A stretch of 64,000 bases of DNA, taken from the NCBI RefSeq assembly GCF_014650675.1, contig NZ_BMVK01000010.1, positions 1-64,000 of the forward strand. Reading direction: 5' to 3'. Within the stretch, counting starts at the first letter, position 1. Each line of letters starts with the position of its first letter. The notes beneath the pieces are model-generated. The model did no database searches, was not told where the DNA came from, and saw only the letters and a list, made by a program, of their open reading frames with translations. Position numbers and translations under genes: made by a program. Source of the DNA: Streptomyces anulatus. Lineage in GTDB: Bacteria; Actinomycetota; Actinomycetes; Streptomycetales; Streptomycetaceae. This document shows positions 39,890 through 50,297 of this stretch, piece by piece.

Positions 39890-40984
39890 TCAGGCCAGGG
39901 TCCGCAGGACGGACGGGTCGTAGGGGACGGCCCGGTCCAGCTCCCCCCGGAGCGCCAGCGCCGCCCAGTCCGGGTTGGCCAGCAACGACCGGCCCACGGC
40001 GACCAGATCGAACTCGTCACGGTCCAGGCGGGCCACCAGCTCATCGATACCCGTCACACCGGACGGCCCCGTGAAGCCCTGGGAGAAGTCGCCCTCGCCG
40101 TACTGCTGGTCCATTCCGACCGAGCCGACCGCCACGGTGGGCCTGCCGGTGAGCTTGCGTATCCAGCCGGCCAGGTTGAGCGTGCTGTCGCTGTCCTCGA
40201 ACTCCGGCAGCCAGTAGCGCCGGGTCGAGGCGTGGAACACGTCGACACCGGCCGAGGCCAGGGGCTCCAGCAGCAGGCGCAGCTCGTCCGGGCTCGTCGC
40301 GGTGCGCGCCCCGTATTCGCCGAGCTTCCACTGGGAGAAACGGAAGAAGACGGGGAACCGCGGACCGACGGCCGCGCGGACCGCCCGCACGACCTCGGCG
40401 CCGAACCGGGCCCGGGAGGCCGGGTCGCCGCCGTAGCGGTCGGTGCGCCGGTTGGTCCCGGTCCACAGGAAGTCATCGATCAGATAGCCGTGCGCGCCGT
40501 GCAGCTCGACCCCGTCGAACCCCAGTCGCGCGGCGTTCGCGGCGGCCACCGCGAACGCCTCCACCGAGGCGTCGATGTCCTTCCGCGTCATGGCCCGCCC
40601 CGCCGGGGCGCCGTCCAGCCCGATTCCTGACGGGCCCTCGGCGGGCGGGTCGGTCGCGGTGCGCGCGGCCCCCGTGTGCCAGAGCTGCGGAATGATCCGG
40701 CCGCCCTCCTCGTGCACCCGGCGCAGCACATGGGCCCAGCCGGCGAGGGCCTGTTCGCCGTGGAACTCGGGCACGCCGTCGTACGCGGGGGCGGAGGGGT
40801 GGCCGATGTAGGTGCCCTCGGTGATGATCAGCCCGACGCGGTGGGCCGCCCGGCGCGCGTAGTACTCCGCCACGTCCGGACCGGGCACGCCGCCGGGAGA
40901 CGCCGTCCTCGTCATCGGGGCCATCACGATCCGGTTGGGGAGCGTGAGGCCGCCCACGGTGAACGGTTCATCCAGCCTGGCCAT
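39890..40984 (-). CDS. chxG: Old Yellow Enzyme family ene-reductase, ChxG-like
   Basis: 364 residues, a TIM-barrel FMN enzyme of the NADH:flavin oxidoreductase family (GLTLPNRIVMAPMTRTASP, QLWHTGAA, ELHGAHGYLIDDFLW, RTDRYGGD, SVGMDQQYGEGDF, VAVGRSLLANPDW). The paired His residues in the HGAHGYL region and the Tyr-Gly-Gly motif are usual for the family. ATG 40984 has GGAGG at 6 nt; the frame reaches 41161 but that part looks non-coding. OYEs reduce activated C=C bonds. In the cycloheximide model as I recall it, actiphenol's phenol is reduced to a cyclohexanone, and this enzyme is the best candidate. It is divergent from the SDR-P450-CAR operon. Confidence 0.92.
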   Translation of the reverse strand: MARLDEPFTVGGLTLPNRIVMAPMTRTASPGGVPGPDVAEYYARRAAHRVGLIITEGTYIGHPSAPAYDGVPEFHGEQALAGWAHVLRRVHEEGGRIIPQLWHTGAARTATDPPAEGPSGIGLDGAPAGRAMTRKDIDASVEAFAVAAANAARLGFDGVELHGAHGYLIDDFLWTGTNRRTDRYGGDPASRARFGAEVVRAVRAAVGPRFPVFFRFSQWKLGEYGARTATSPDELRLLLEPLASAGVDVFHASTRRYWLPEFEDSDSTLNLAGWIRKLTGRPTVAVGSVGMDQQYGEGDFSQGFTGPSGVTGIDELVARLDRDEFDLVAVGRSLLANPDWAALALRGELDRAVPYDPSVLRTLA

Positions 40985-41297
40985 GATGTCCTCCCGATTC
41001 GAGGGAGCCGTGGGAACGGCTTCCCGCACGTCTATTGATGACCTGTTCGACAGGGAATTCTCAAGCGATACGGGGAATGGTTCGGTCGCCCGACGATTGT
41101 GCACGACCACCGGCCTTGTTGACCACAGTTCCGCTGTATCGCAGAAGGCGATCCAATGCATCGGCAGAATGAATTTGACCGGGTTGAACGGACCAGGAAT
41201 ATTTGGGCCGGTGGCACAGCGTCATTCGGGCAGCGGAGCATAACGCCCAGTCCATTCCGGTCGTATGACGGCCCGTAAGGGAAAGTGGTGGAGCCCC
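40985..41297. promoter_or_regulatory. Divergent promoter region OYE / SDR
   Basis: 313 bp between divergent tailoring genes, AT-richer than its surroundings (for example AATGAATTTGACC and AGGAATATTTGGGCC near 41165-41210). It probably holds both promoters. I see no clear operator. Confidence 0.55.
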
Positions 41298-42086
41298 ATG
41301 GCGACGGAGAACAGCCGCACCCCCGCACCGTCCGGCGAGCTGGCGGGCCTCCGGGCCGTGGTCACCGGCGGCAGCCGCGGGATCGGCGCCGCCGTCGCGC
41401 GCAACTTGCTCGACGCCGGCGCGAACGTCGTCATCTCGGCCCGCCGCGGGGCCCCGGACGCCCCGCCCGGCGCCGCGTTCGTCCCGGCCGACCTCAGCAC
41501 CCCCGACGGCGTGCGGCACTTCGCCGACACCGCACGGGAGCTGCTGGGCGGGGTGGACATCATCGTCAACAACGCCGGCGGTTGCCGTTCGTTCCAGAGC
41601 GTGCTGGAGCTGGAGAACGACTGGCAGTACACGATGGACATCAACTTCCTCGCCGCCGTCCGGCTCAACGCGGCCCTCGTGCCCGCCATGCGCGAGCACG
41701 GCGGGGTCATCGTCCATGTGTCGTCGATCGCGACCGTCGCGGCCTACCCGAACCTCCTGCACTACGCCGCCGCCAAGTCGGCGCTGGAGACCTACAGCAA
41801 GGGCCTGTCCGCCGAGCTCGCGCCGGACGGCATCCGGGTCGTCTCCGTCTGCCTGGGCAACGTGGAGACACCGGCGTCGGAGACGGCCCGCACCCGGATC
41901 GTCGAACTCCACGGCGGGGATCCCGACGACCTCACCGGACAGTGGGCCGCCGAGATCCCGCTCGGGCGGCTCGGCGAGCCCCGGGACATCGCCCACGCGG
42001 TGCGCTTCCTGGTCTCTCCCCGCGCGTCCTGGATCACCGGGAGCAACATCGTCATCGACGGCGGGAAGACCGCGAGCCTGTGCTGA
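41298..42086 (+). CDS. chxH: Short-chain dehydrogenase/ketoreductase, ChxH-like
   Basis: 262 residues, classical SDR: TGGSRGIG cofactor loop near residue 26, NNAG, Ser in VSSIA and YAAAK (Tyr and Lys of the catalytic set), with the C-terminal WITGSNIVIDGG. It resembles FabG-like ketoreductases. ATG 41298 is chosen over an upstream start at 41265 because the normal SDR N-terminus follows it; the ribosome site GGTGGAG is weak. It leads an operon with the P450 and carboxylic acid reductase. The likely job is ketone reduction, such as C-8 of the actiphenol/cycloheximide skeleton; this is inference. Confidence 0.9.
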   Translation: MATENSRTPAPSGELAGLRAVVTGGSRGIGAAVARNLLDAGANVVISARRGAPDAPPGAAFVPADLSTPDGVRHFADTARELLGGVDIIVNNAGGCRSFQSVLELENDWQYTMDINFLAAVRLNAALVPAMREHGGVIVHVSSIATVAAYPNLLHYAAAKSALETYSKGLSAELAPDGIRVVSVCLGNVETPASETARTRIVELHGGDPDDLTGQWAAEIPLGRLGEPRDIAHAVRFLVSPRASWITGSNIVIDGGKTASLC

Positions 42087-42172
42087 GACCCGGCACCGAG
42101 GCCCCCGGCACCCGACGGCACGCCACCGAACACCCGCGGCACACCGCTCTGCAGCCCGAAAGGACGGACACG

Positions 42173-43366
<1,194 letters not shown>

Positions 43367-43468
43367 CGTCCGCACCTCCCCAGGGCTGACCGCCGGGCCG
43401 ACGCGCGCACGAGCGGCCCGCCCACCCCGTACCGACCCCACCACGGAACCGCCACCGGAGGATCCATC

Positions 43469-46400
43469 ATGGCCGAACCGCTGGACGCCGCCGCCGTGCC
43501 GGCGCACGATCCGGGCCAGGGGCTCGCCGAGGCCCTGGCCTCCGTCGAACCGGGCCGGGCGCTCGCCGAGGTCATGGCGTCCGTCCTGGAGAGCCACGGG
43601 GATCGGCCCGCCCTCGGCGAACGCGCCCGGGACCCGGAGACCGGGCGTCTCCTCCCGCACTTCGACACCATCAGCTACCGCGAACTGTGGTCCCGGGTCC
43701 GTGCGCTGGCCGGCCGGTGGCACCACGACCCGGCGTACCCCCTGGGCCCCGGCGACCGGATCTGCACCCTCGGCTTCACCAGCACCGACTACGCGACGCT
43801 CGACCTGGCGTGCATCCACCTGGGGGCCGTGCCCGTGCCCCTGCAGTCCAACGCCGCGCTGCCCCGGCTGGCGCCGATCGTCGAGGAGTCCGGGCCGACG
43901 GTGCTGGCCGCGAGCGTCGACCGGCTGGACACCGCCGTCGACGTCGTCCTCGCGTCGAGAACGATCCGCCGCCTCCTCGTCTTCGACGACGGCCCCGGGA
44001 CCACCCGCCCGAGCGGGGCACTGGCGGCCGCCCGCGAACGCCTGGCCGGCAGCCCGGTCACCGTCGACACCCTGGCCGAACTCATCGACCGGGGCAGAGA
44101 CCTGCCGCCCCCGCCCCTGTACACCCCGGACCCGGGGGAGGACCCGCTCGCCCTGCTCATCTACACCTCCGGCAGCACCGGCGCGCCCAAGGGCGCCATG
44201 TACACCCAACGGCTCCTGGGCACCGCGTGGTACGGGTTCAGCTACGGGGCGGCCGACACTCCCGCGATCAGCGTCCTCTACCTGCCGCAGAGCCATCTCG
44301 CGGGCCGCTACGCGGTGATGGGCTCGCTCGTGAAGGGGGGCACCGGCTACTTCACCGCCGCCGACGACCTGTCCACCCTGTTCGAGGACATCGCCCTGGT
44401 CCGCCCCACGGAGCTGACCATGGTCCCGCGCCTGTGCGACATGCTCCTCCAGCACTACCGGAGCGAGCTGGAGCGCCGGTCCGACGAGCCGGGCGACATC
44501 GAAGCGGCGGTCAGGAAGGCGGTGCGGGAGGACTTCCTGGGAGGGCGCGTCGCCAAGGCGTTCGTCGGCACCGCCCCGCTCTCCGCCGAACTCACGGCGT
44601 TCGTCGAGTCCGTCCTCGGCTTCCACCTCTACACCGGCTACGGCTCCACCGAAGCCGGTGGAGTGCTGCTGGACACGGTGGTGCAGCGCCCCCCGGTCAC
44701 CGACTACAAGCTGGTGGACGTCCCCGAACTGGGCTACTACGCGACCGACCTGCCTCATCCGCGCGGCGAACTGCTGCTGAAGTCGCACACGCTCATCCCC
44801 GGCTACTACCGGCGCCCCGACCTCACCGCCACGATCTTCGACGCGGACGGCTACTACCGCACCGGTGACGTCTTCGCCGAGACCGGACCCGACCGGCTTG
44901 TCTACGTCGACCGCACGAAGGACACCCTGAAGCTCTCCCAGGGCGAGTTCGTGGCCGTGTCCCGCCTGGAGACCGTCCTCCTCGACAGCCCTCTGGTCCA
45001 GCACCTCTACCTGTACGGCAACAGCGAGCGCGCCTACCTGCTCGCGGTGGTGGTGCCCACCCCGGCCGCGCTGGCCGGGTCCGGCGGGGACACCGAAGCG
45101 CTCAGGCCGCTGCTCATGGAATCCCTCCGGAGCGTCGCCAGGAGGGCCGGGCTCAACGCGTACGAGATCCCGCGCGGCATCCTCGTCGAGCCGGAGCCCT
45201 TCAGCGCCGGGAACGGCCTCTTCACCGAGAGCCACAAACTGCTGCGCCCCCGGCTCAAGGAGCGCTACGGGCCCGTTCTGGAGCTGCTGTACGACCAACT
45301 GGCCGACGGACAGGACCGCCGGCTGCGCGAGTTGCGGCGTACCGGTGCGGACCGGCCGGTGCCGGAGACGGTCGTCCGGGCCGCCCAGGCCCTGCTGGGA
45401 TGCCTGAGCTCCGACCTCCGGCCCGGCGCGCACTTCACCGACCTCGGCGGGGACTCCCTCTCCGCCGTGTCGTTCTCCGAGCTGTTGAAGGAGATCTTCC
45501 ACGTTGACGTCCCGGTCGGTGTGATCATCGGCCCGGCCGCTGACCTGGCGGAGGTGGCGCGGTACATCACGGCGGCCCGCCGGCCGACCGGGATACGGCG
45601 GCCCACGTTCGCCTCCGTGCACGGGGAGCACCTCACCGAAGTCCGCGCCGGGGACCTCGTCCCGGAGAAATTCCTCGACGCGCCCACGCTCGCCGCCGCT
45701 CCGGGGCTGCCCCGCCCCGACGGAGACGTCCGGACGGTCCTGCTGACCGGGGCCACCGGCTACCTCGGCCGGTTCCTCTGCCTGGAGTGGCTGGAACGGC
45801 TGGCGCCCTCGGGCGGACGGCTGATCTGCCTCGTCCGCGGCAGCGACGCGACCGTCGCGACGAGGCGGCTGGAGGCAGCCTTCGACAGCGGCGACGCCGC
45901 CCTGCTCCGGCGCTACCGGAAGGCGGCCGCGAAGACCCTGGAGGTGGTCGCGGGAGACATCGGCGAACCGCTGCTGGGCCTGGCGGAGGACACCTGGCGG
46001 GAACTGGCCGGCACCGTGGACCTGATCGTGCACCCGGCCGCGCTGGTCAACCACCTGCTGCCGTACGGCGAACTGTTCGGCCCCAACGTCGTCGGCACCG
46101 CCGAAGTGATCCGGCTGGCGCTCACCGCGCGGCTGAAGCCCGTCAACCACGTCTCGACCGTCGCCGTCTGCCTCGGAACCCCCGCCGAGACGGCCGACGA
46201 GAACGCCGACATCCGCGCCACCGTCCCGGTACGGACCATCGGCCAGGGGTACGCCGACGGATACGCGACCAGCAAATGGGCCGGGGAGGTCCTCCTGCGT
46301 GAGGCGCACGAGCGCTACGGCCTGCCGGTCGCAGTCTTCCGGTCCGACATGGTCCTGGCGCACCGCACCTACGCCGGACAGGTCAACGTGCCCGACGTCC

Positions 46401-46915
46401 TCACCCGGCTGCTGCTCAGCCTGGTCAACACCGGCATCGCACCCGGCTCGTTCTACCGCACGGACACCCGCGCCCACTACGACGGCCTGCCGGTCGACTT
46501 CACCGCGGAGGCCGTCGTCGCGCTCGGCGCACGGGTCACGGAGGGCCACCGGACCTTCAACGTGCTGAACCCGCACGACGACGGCGTCTGCCTGGACACC
46601 TTCGTCGACTGGCTCATCGAGGCCGGCCACCCGATCCGGCGGATCGACGACCACGGCGCCTGGCTGACCCGCTTCACCGCGGCGCTCCGCGCGCTGCCGG
46701 AGAAGCACCGGCAGCACTCCCTGCTCCCGCTGATCGGCGCCTGGGCGGAACCCGACGAAGGAGCCCCGGGGCCGCTGCTCCCCGCCGAACGCTTCCACGC
46801 CGCCGTACGGGCGGCGGGGGTCGGCCCCGAGCGGGACATTCCCCGGGTGTCGCCGGACCTCATCCGCAAGTACGTCACCGACCTGCGCGCACTCGGGCTC
46901 CTCGTCGACCCCTGA
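43469..46915 (+). CDS. chxJ: Carboxylic acid reductase (A-PCP-R), ChxJ-like
   Basis: 1148 residues. An adenylation domain ([11 protein letters not shown] from Tyr232, [15 protein letters not shown]), a carrier domain (GGDSLSA, Ser663) and a reductase domain with TGATGYLG (760-767) and YATSKWAGE (Tyr932, Lys936). This order and size match ATP/NADPH-dependent carboxylic acid reductases that turn acids into aldehydes; they need a phosphopantetheinyl transferase, none of which is in the window. ATG 43469 has GGAGG 7 nt upstream. In this cluster it may reduce the acid released by the PKS thioesterase to an aldehyde that closes the six-membered ring; this is inference. Confidence 0.92.
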   Translation: MAEPLDAAAVPAHDPGQGLAEALASVEPGRALAEVMASVLESHGDRPALGERARDPETGRLLPHFDTISYRELWSRVRALAGRWHHDPAYPLGPGDRICTLGFTSTDYATLDLACIHLGAVPVPLQSNAALPRLAPIVEESGPTVLAASVDRLDTAVDVVLASRTIRRLLVFDDGPGTTRPSGALAAARERLAGSPVTVDTLAELIDRGRDLPPPPLYTPDPGEDPLALLIYTSGSTGAPKGAMYTQRLLGTAWYGFSYGAADTPAISVLYLPQSHLAGRYAVMGSLVKGGTGYFTAADDLSTLFEDIALVRPTELTMVPRLCDMLLQHYRSELERRSDEPGDIEAAVRKAVREDFLGGRVAKAFVGTAPLSAELTAFVESVLGFHLYTGYGSTEAGGVLLDTVVQRPPVTDYKLVDVPELGYYATDLPHPRGELLLKSHTLIPGYYRRPDLTATIFDADGYYRTGDVFAETGPDRLVYVDRTKDTLKLSQGEFVAVSRLETVLLDSPLVQHLYLYGNSERAYLLAVVVPTPAALAGSGGDTEALRPLLMESLRSVARRAGLNAYEIPRGILVEPEPFSAGNGLFTESHKLLRPRLKERYGPVLELLYDQLADGQDRRLRELRRTGADRPVPETVVRAAQALLGCLSSDLRPGAHFTDLGGDSLSAVSFSELLKEIFHVDVPVGVIIGPAADLAEVARYITAARRPTGIRRPTFASVHGEHLTEVRAGDLVPEKFLDAPTLAAAPGLPRPDGDVRTVLLTGATGYLGRFLCLEWLERLAPSGGRLICLVRGSDATVATRRLEAAFDSGDAALLRRYRKAAAKTLEVVAGDIGEPLLGLAEDTWRELAGTVDLIVHPAALVNHLLPYGELFGPNVVGTAEVIRLALTARLKPVNHVSTVAVCLGTPAETADENADIRATVPVRTIGQGYADGYATSKWAGEVLLREAHERYGLPVAVFRSDMVLAHRTYAGQVNVPDVLTRLLLSLVNTGIAPGSFYRTDTRAHYDGLPVDFTAEAVVALGARVTEGHRTFNVLNPHDDGVCLDTFVDWLIEAGHPIRRIDDHGAWLTRFTAALRALPEKHRQHSLLPLIGAWAEPDEGAPGPLLPAERFHAAVRAAGVGPERDIPRVSPDLIRKYVTDLRALGLLVDP

Positions 46916-46968
46916 CCGGGCCGCGACCCTGCCGCGTCCTCGTCACCACATCAGGAAGGACAACCGCC

Positions 46969-47358
46969 ATGGCGCACGACATCGACGACCGGGTGAACCT
47001 GTTTCTGCGGAGTCTGGAGGCGTTCGACTTCACCGTCGCCCGGGCGATGTGCACCGAGGCCGCCACGGTGCGGCAGAATGACGGCCGGGGCGAACTGCCG
47101 ATCGGGGAGAGCCTGGACCGGCTGCGGTCCTTCACCGCCGACGTCGACTTGCTGCGCTACGACGTGATCCGACGGTTCCGCAACCCCGACGAGGTGCTCC
47201 AGCAGCACGTGCTCCACCTGACCGGGGCCGACGGGTCCCGCACCGATGTCCACGCCGCGGTCTACTTCCGGTTCCAGGACAGTCTCATCGACCGGATCGA
47301 GGAGTACGTCTACGCCGAACCGGCTCTGACGGGGGCCCGGCCGGACGACCCGGCGTAG
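46969..47358 (+). CDS. SnoaL/NTF2-like small protein
   Basis: 129 residues with the pattern of the SnoaL-like/NTF2 cone fold (VNLFLRSLEAFDFTVARAMC, ESLDRLRSFTADVDLLRYDV, VHAAVYFRFQDSLIDRIEEY). The family contains polyketide cyclases, dehydratases and isomerases, and also many proteins of unknown role. ATG 46969 has AGGAAGGA upstream and lies 53 bp after the CAR stop on the same strand, so it is probably co-transcribed. It is not part of chxA-J as I remember it. It is a natural candidate for the aldol/aromatisation step the PKS lacks. Confidence 0.8.
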   Translation: MAHDIDDRVNLFLRSLEAFDFTVARAMCTEAATVRQNDGRGELPIGESLDRLRSFTADVDLLRYDVIRRFRNPDEVLQQHVLHLTGADGSRTDVHAAVYFRFQDSLIDRIEEYVYAEPALTGARPDDPA

Positions 47359-47587
47359 TCGTCCGCACCGGCCGTGGAGATATCGGGAGTAGCCTCGTAG
47401 CCCGACCCGCGCCTGGCAGAGGATCGCGTACCCACACCATCGAGTGACCGGGTTCATCACGTGCTGCCCAGGGCCGAGGATGGTCGTTCACGCTGACCAT
47501 CGCCGGCTTCCCGTCCGTGGGCGCGAATCCGGTCAACGCGCCCACGACTCATGCGACATGCCTCGGTGAGGTTCGCGGCACGACGAG
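47359..47587. other. Right edge of the cluster, no supported gene
   Basis: Between the SnoaL-like gene and the terminator hairpin of the protease gene I see no supported frame. Confidence 0.4.
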
Positions 47588-47615
47588 GGCGGACCGCGCG
47601 AGAGCACGGTCCGCC
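47588..47615 (-). terminator. Possible terminator after the streptogrisin gene
   Basis: GGCGGACCG (47588-47596) pairs perfectly with CGGTCCGCC (47607-47615) over a 10-nt loop, about 70 bp beyond the stop of the minus-strand protease gene. Confidence 0.55.
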
Positions 47616-47682
47616 GGGGTGGGTCGTTGCGCTGGGCCTCGGGCGCCCGGTCGGCCGTCAGCCGAGGACCCGGTGGCAACAG

Positions 47683-48576
47683 CTACAGGACTGTCGCCCC
47701 GTAAGCGCTCAGCGCCTCGGTGACGGGCTGGTAGAACGTCGTGCCGCCGGTCCGGCAGTTGCCACTGCCGCCGGAGGTGAGACCCAGAGCGGTGCTGCCT
47801 GCGAAGAGCGCGCCACCACTGTCGCCGGGCTCGGCACAGACGTTGGTCTGGATCATGCCGTACACGATCCCGCTGGAACCGTAGTTGACCGTGGCGTTGA
47901 GGCCGGTGACCGTGCCGCTCCGCAGCCCGGTCGTGCTGCCGCTGCGCTGGACGGACTGGCCCACGGAGGCGTTGCCCGCCGTCGTGATGTCCTGGTAGGA
48001 GCCGTTGTACAGGTAGACCCGGCCGTCGGCCGCCGCCGGGTTCGAGTGGCGGATGATGCCGTAGTCGTTGTTCGGGAAGCTGGTTCCGGTGCGCGTACCG
48101 ATGGACCAGCTGGCGCTGATGTTGGTGCAGTGGCCGGCGGTGAGCGCGTGCGCGACGCCGTTGACCGACACGTTGAAGCCGAGAGAACAGCGGCTGCCAC
48201 CGGTGGTGATGGCCTCGCCGCCGGCGATCAGCGGGGTGAACTTGCCTTCGGCGCGCTTGACCGTCAGCTCCGCCTTGGAGTTCGCCAGAGCATTGCCGAT
48301 CTCGGCCAGTTCGGCCTTCGATACGGTGCTGTCAGCGGTGAGCACGATCGTGCCCGTGCTCGCCTCCGTGTACCAGGCGGTGCCCGCCACATCGGCGGCG
48401 AGGACGGCGGAGCTGGCGTCGGCGAGCTGCGAAACGGTCGCCTTGGACTCCGCCTCAGGAGCGGCGACGGCAGAGGGGGCGGCCAGGGCCACGGCGGCCA
48501 CCAGGCCGGACGCCACGGCGAGGAGCCGTGCGTGTCGTGACGTGCTGCTGATCGGCGAGAAGCGCTTGAAGGTCAC
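47683..48576 (-). CDS. sprA: Streptogrisin-type secreted serine protease (S1E), near SGPA
   Basis: 297 residues: signal peptide ([22 protein letters not shown]), an alpha-lytic-type propeptide, and a mature protease starting at [11 protein letters not shown]. The catalytic His is in TAGHC, Asp in FPNNDYGI and Ser in PGDSGGA. From memory the mature part is almost the same as S. griseus protease A (streptogrisin A), which points to the S. griseus group. GTG 48576 with GGAGG at 6 nt is the better start; the frame runs further upstream. It is exported and self-processed. It is unrelated to the polyketide and marks the cluster's right border. Confidence 0.93.
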   Translation of the reverse strand: MTFKRFSPISSTSRHARLLAVASGLVAAVALAAPSAVAAPEAESKATVSQLADASSAVLAADVAGTAWYTEASTGTIVLTADSTVSKAELAEIGNALANSKAELTVKRAEGKFTPLIAGGEAITTGGSRCSLGFNVSVNGVAHALTAGHCTNISASWSIGTRTGTSFPNNDYGIIRHSNPAAADGRVYLYNGSYQDITTAGNASVGQSVQRSGSTTGLRSGTVTGLNATVNYGSSGIVYGMIQTNVCAEPGDSGGALFAGSTALGLTSGGSGNCRTGGTTFYQPVTEALSAYGATVL

Positions 48577-49190
48577 GAGATCCTCCGAGGTATGGGGGAC
48601 AGCCTTGTTCGGGTGAGGTGGGGCTGTTGGTGCGCGAGGCCCCCACCCAGTGGGGTCTGGGCGTGAACCTGTCAAGCTGCACATGGGAATCGTTGACGGC
48701 GGCGGCTCCTGACGCAAGGCCGGATTCACGCCCGCGAGCCCGGAATGAGATGGAGGCCGACGAGGGGGCGGTGGGCCTTATCCATCTCGCGCAAGTGCCC
48801 CCAAAGGGGAATTTGGGCCATATGTGAAGGAATTCGTCGGACGGGCGTCGCTTTCGGATGCGGTACGAGGCCGCGGCGAGTTTCGAGCCGTGCCGAATTT
48901 GTCATTTCTTTACATTCTATTACTTTCAGTTACGCTATGGTTGCTTCGGATTCATTCCCCGCGGGGAGTCTCGCGGATGGCGTGCGTGAACCATCAAGGC
49001 GCATTGGCTACCAGCTTCCTTGGCAAAGTTATCGGGGAGATATGGTGATGAATTGCGCATTTGCTGCACCCTTTGAGTGGCTGAATGCTTGCCTCCGCCT
49101 GGGAGGAACTGGCACGCCGGTCCAAATACGTCCGGAGGCGCCCTCTTGTGGACCGGTCCGGCGTGTGCAGCCGGTCCCCGCTGACGGCCG
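48577..49190. other. Intergenic region with AT-rich island
   Basis: No gene I can support. About 48880-49070 is strikingly AT-rich for this DNA (for example ATTTGTCATTTCTTTACATT near 48900). A short plus frame from ATG 48937 (containing GYQLPWQSYRGDMVMNCAFA) has some protein character but no family. Foreign or decayed sequence is likely. Confidence 0.45.
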
Positions 49191-49330
49191 TTCAGGCGTG
49201 CGCGGCATTGATCGGCGAGCTTGTCGAATCCGGTCGAGGACGTGCGGAACTACTTGAGGCTGGCGAAGCATCGTTCGACCCTTTGCGGTCGCGGTACGGA
49301 CGTGAATCGCCCGACAGGCAGGCGCACCCG
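49190..49330 (-). pseudogene. IS5-family transposase C-terminal remnant with stop codon
   Basis: On the minus strand QRVERCFASLK-stop-FRTSSTGFDKLADQ is read. It corresponds to the conserved transposase tail V-V-E-R-C-F-x-x-L-K-Q-F-R-x-x-x-T-R-x-D-K, with the Gln codon changed to TAG. Only the C-terminal part remains. Confidence 0.6.
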
Positions 49331-49542
49331 CCGAGCCCGTCCGCGACCGCGGACGGCGACCCCGTCGGGACGGGGCGACGCGACGGTGGTCGGTAGTGGC
49401 CGCGCCGGACAATCGCAGTGAGGGCGAAGCGCCGGGCCGAGGTTCCGGCGCCGGTGTGAGGGAGGGGTGAGGTGTTCCGTTCGAGAGAGAAGCGCAGGGC
49501 GTCTCTCGACGATCTGTCAACGGGAATCCACGCGTGGTCCTG

Positions 49543-49698
49543 ATGTTCGACGTGGAGATCGCCGGCGGCATCTCGTTCCGCGGTATCGCAGACGAGGACC
49601 TCACGATCGTCGAGCTCACCCGACTCGCCCCGGGGCAGACGTTGCCCGTGAGCCGACCTGACCCGAAGCCGTCGGGAGTTCGAGGTGAGCTCACGTAG
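49543..49698 (+). CDS. Possible small protein
   Basis: A 51-residue frame from ATG 49543 (GTG at 49534 also in frame). The text MFDVEIAGGISFRGIADEDL then TIVELTRLAPGQTLP has natural composition with G/C third positions. There is no recognisable family and no clear ribosome site. It may be a fragment. Confidence 0.35.
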   Translation: MFDVEIAGGISFRGIADEDLTIVELTRLAPGQTLPVSRPDPKPSGVRGELT

Positions 49699-50011
49699 CC
49701 CGGCCGTCGTGGTCATGCTGCCACGAGGTGACCAGACTGCCGCCGTTGGGTGCCGGTCCCGAAGATGGCGGCCTGCATACGGGCGCTCGTTCATACACGC
49801 CCCGGCAGGCCCGCTGCAGGTTCCGCGAAGTTGCGGATACTTCGGCGTAATAACACGCAATGGTGACGATCGGTGATAGTGGGCATCACCCGAATGGCGG
49901 AGTCGGAAACGGCCGCCCGGTTCTACGCTGGTCGGTCGTGGTGGTGGGGGGTCGGTACTCGCCGACAGGACGGAACACCCACCTTCCTTCTTCGCAGAGG
50001 AAAGGACCGTC
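49699..50011. promoter_or_regulatory. Upstream region of the lanthipeptide locus
   Basis: 313 bp without a gene. An AT-rich patch (GGCGTAATAACACGC near 49850) and GGTGATAGTG near 49870 could be promoter elements, but I cannot place -35 and -10 boxes with confidence. Confidence 0.4.
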
Positions 50012-50173
50012 ATGAGCTCTCTTGCAGTGCACATACGCGACGCCGGCCCGCTCGACGTGGCCGTGGAGGAAGAAGAGATCCCGTTCGAGGACCAGGCCGA
50101 CCCCGGCCGCGGTGTCGAGGCGTGTCTGCCCGAGCCGTTCCCGACCGCGACGACCCGCGTTGGCTGCGACTAG
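50012..50173 (+). CDS. Putative class IV lanthipeptide precursor (LanA)
   Basis: 53 residues with a strong ribosome site (GAGGAAAGGA). The first part is acidic and leader-like (IRDAGPLDVAVEEEEIPFED). The C-terminal part has Cys38, three Thr (PTATTRV) and Cys52 two residues from the end, so dehydrated Thr could form rings with the cysteines. It directly precedes a LanL synthetase gene, separated only by a large hairpin. The leader-core border is not clear; a GRG near residues 32-34 is one option. It is too short for usual gene callers. Confidence 0.65.
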   Translation: MSSLAVHIRDAGPLDVAVEEEEIPFEDQADPGRGVEACLPEPFPTATTRVGCD

Positions 50174-50182
50174 GCGGGGACA

Positions 50183-50234
50183 GCGCACGTCGCCCGTGCC
50201 CGCCCTCGCCGGGGCGGGCACGGGCGACGTGCGC
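50183..50234 (+). promoter_or_regulatory. 22-bp perfect hairpin between lanA and lanL
   Basis: The arm 50183-50204 is perfectly complementary to 50213-50234, with an 8-nt loop, starting 10 bp after the precursor stop. No T-run follows. It probably acts as an attenuator or as an RNA 3'-end stabiliser, giving more precursor than enzyme transcript. Confidence 0.85.
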
Positions 50235-50297
50235 ACGGCCTCGTCACACGGTGCTGTCGAGCCCGGCGGCAACCGCGGCGTCGGACAGCGGATCGAG

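Noticed and set aside
43469-46915. NRPS module
   Set aside because: Adenylation and carrier domains are present but there is no condensation domain, and the C-terminus is an NADPH reductase; the size fits a carboxylic acid reductase.
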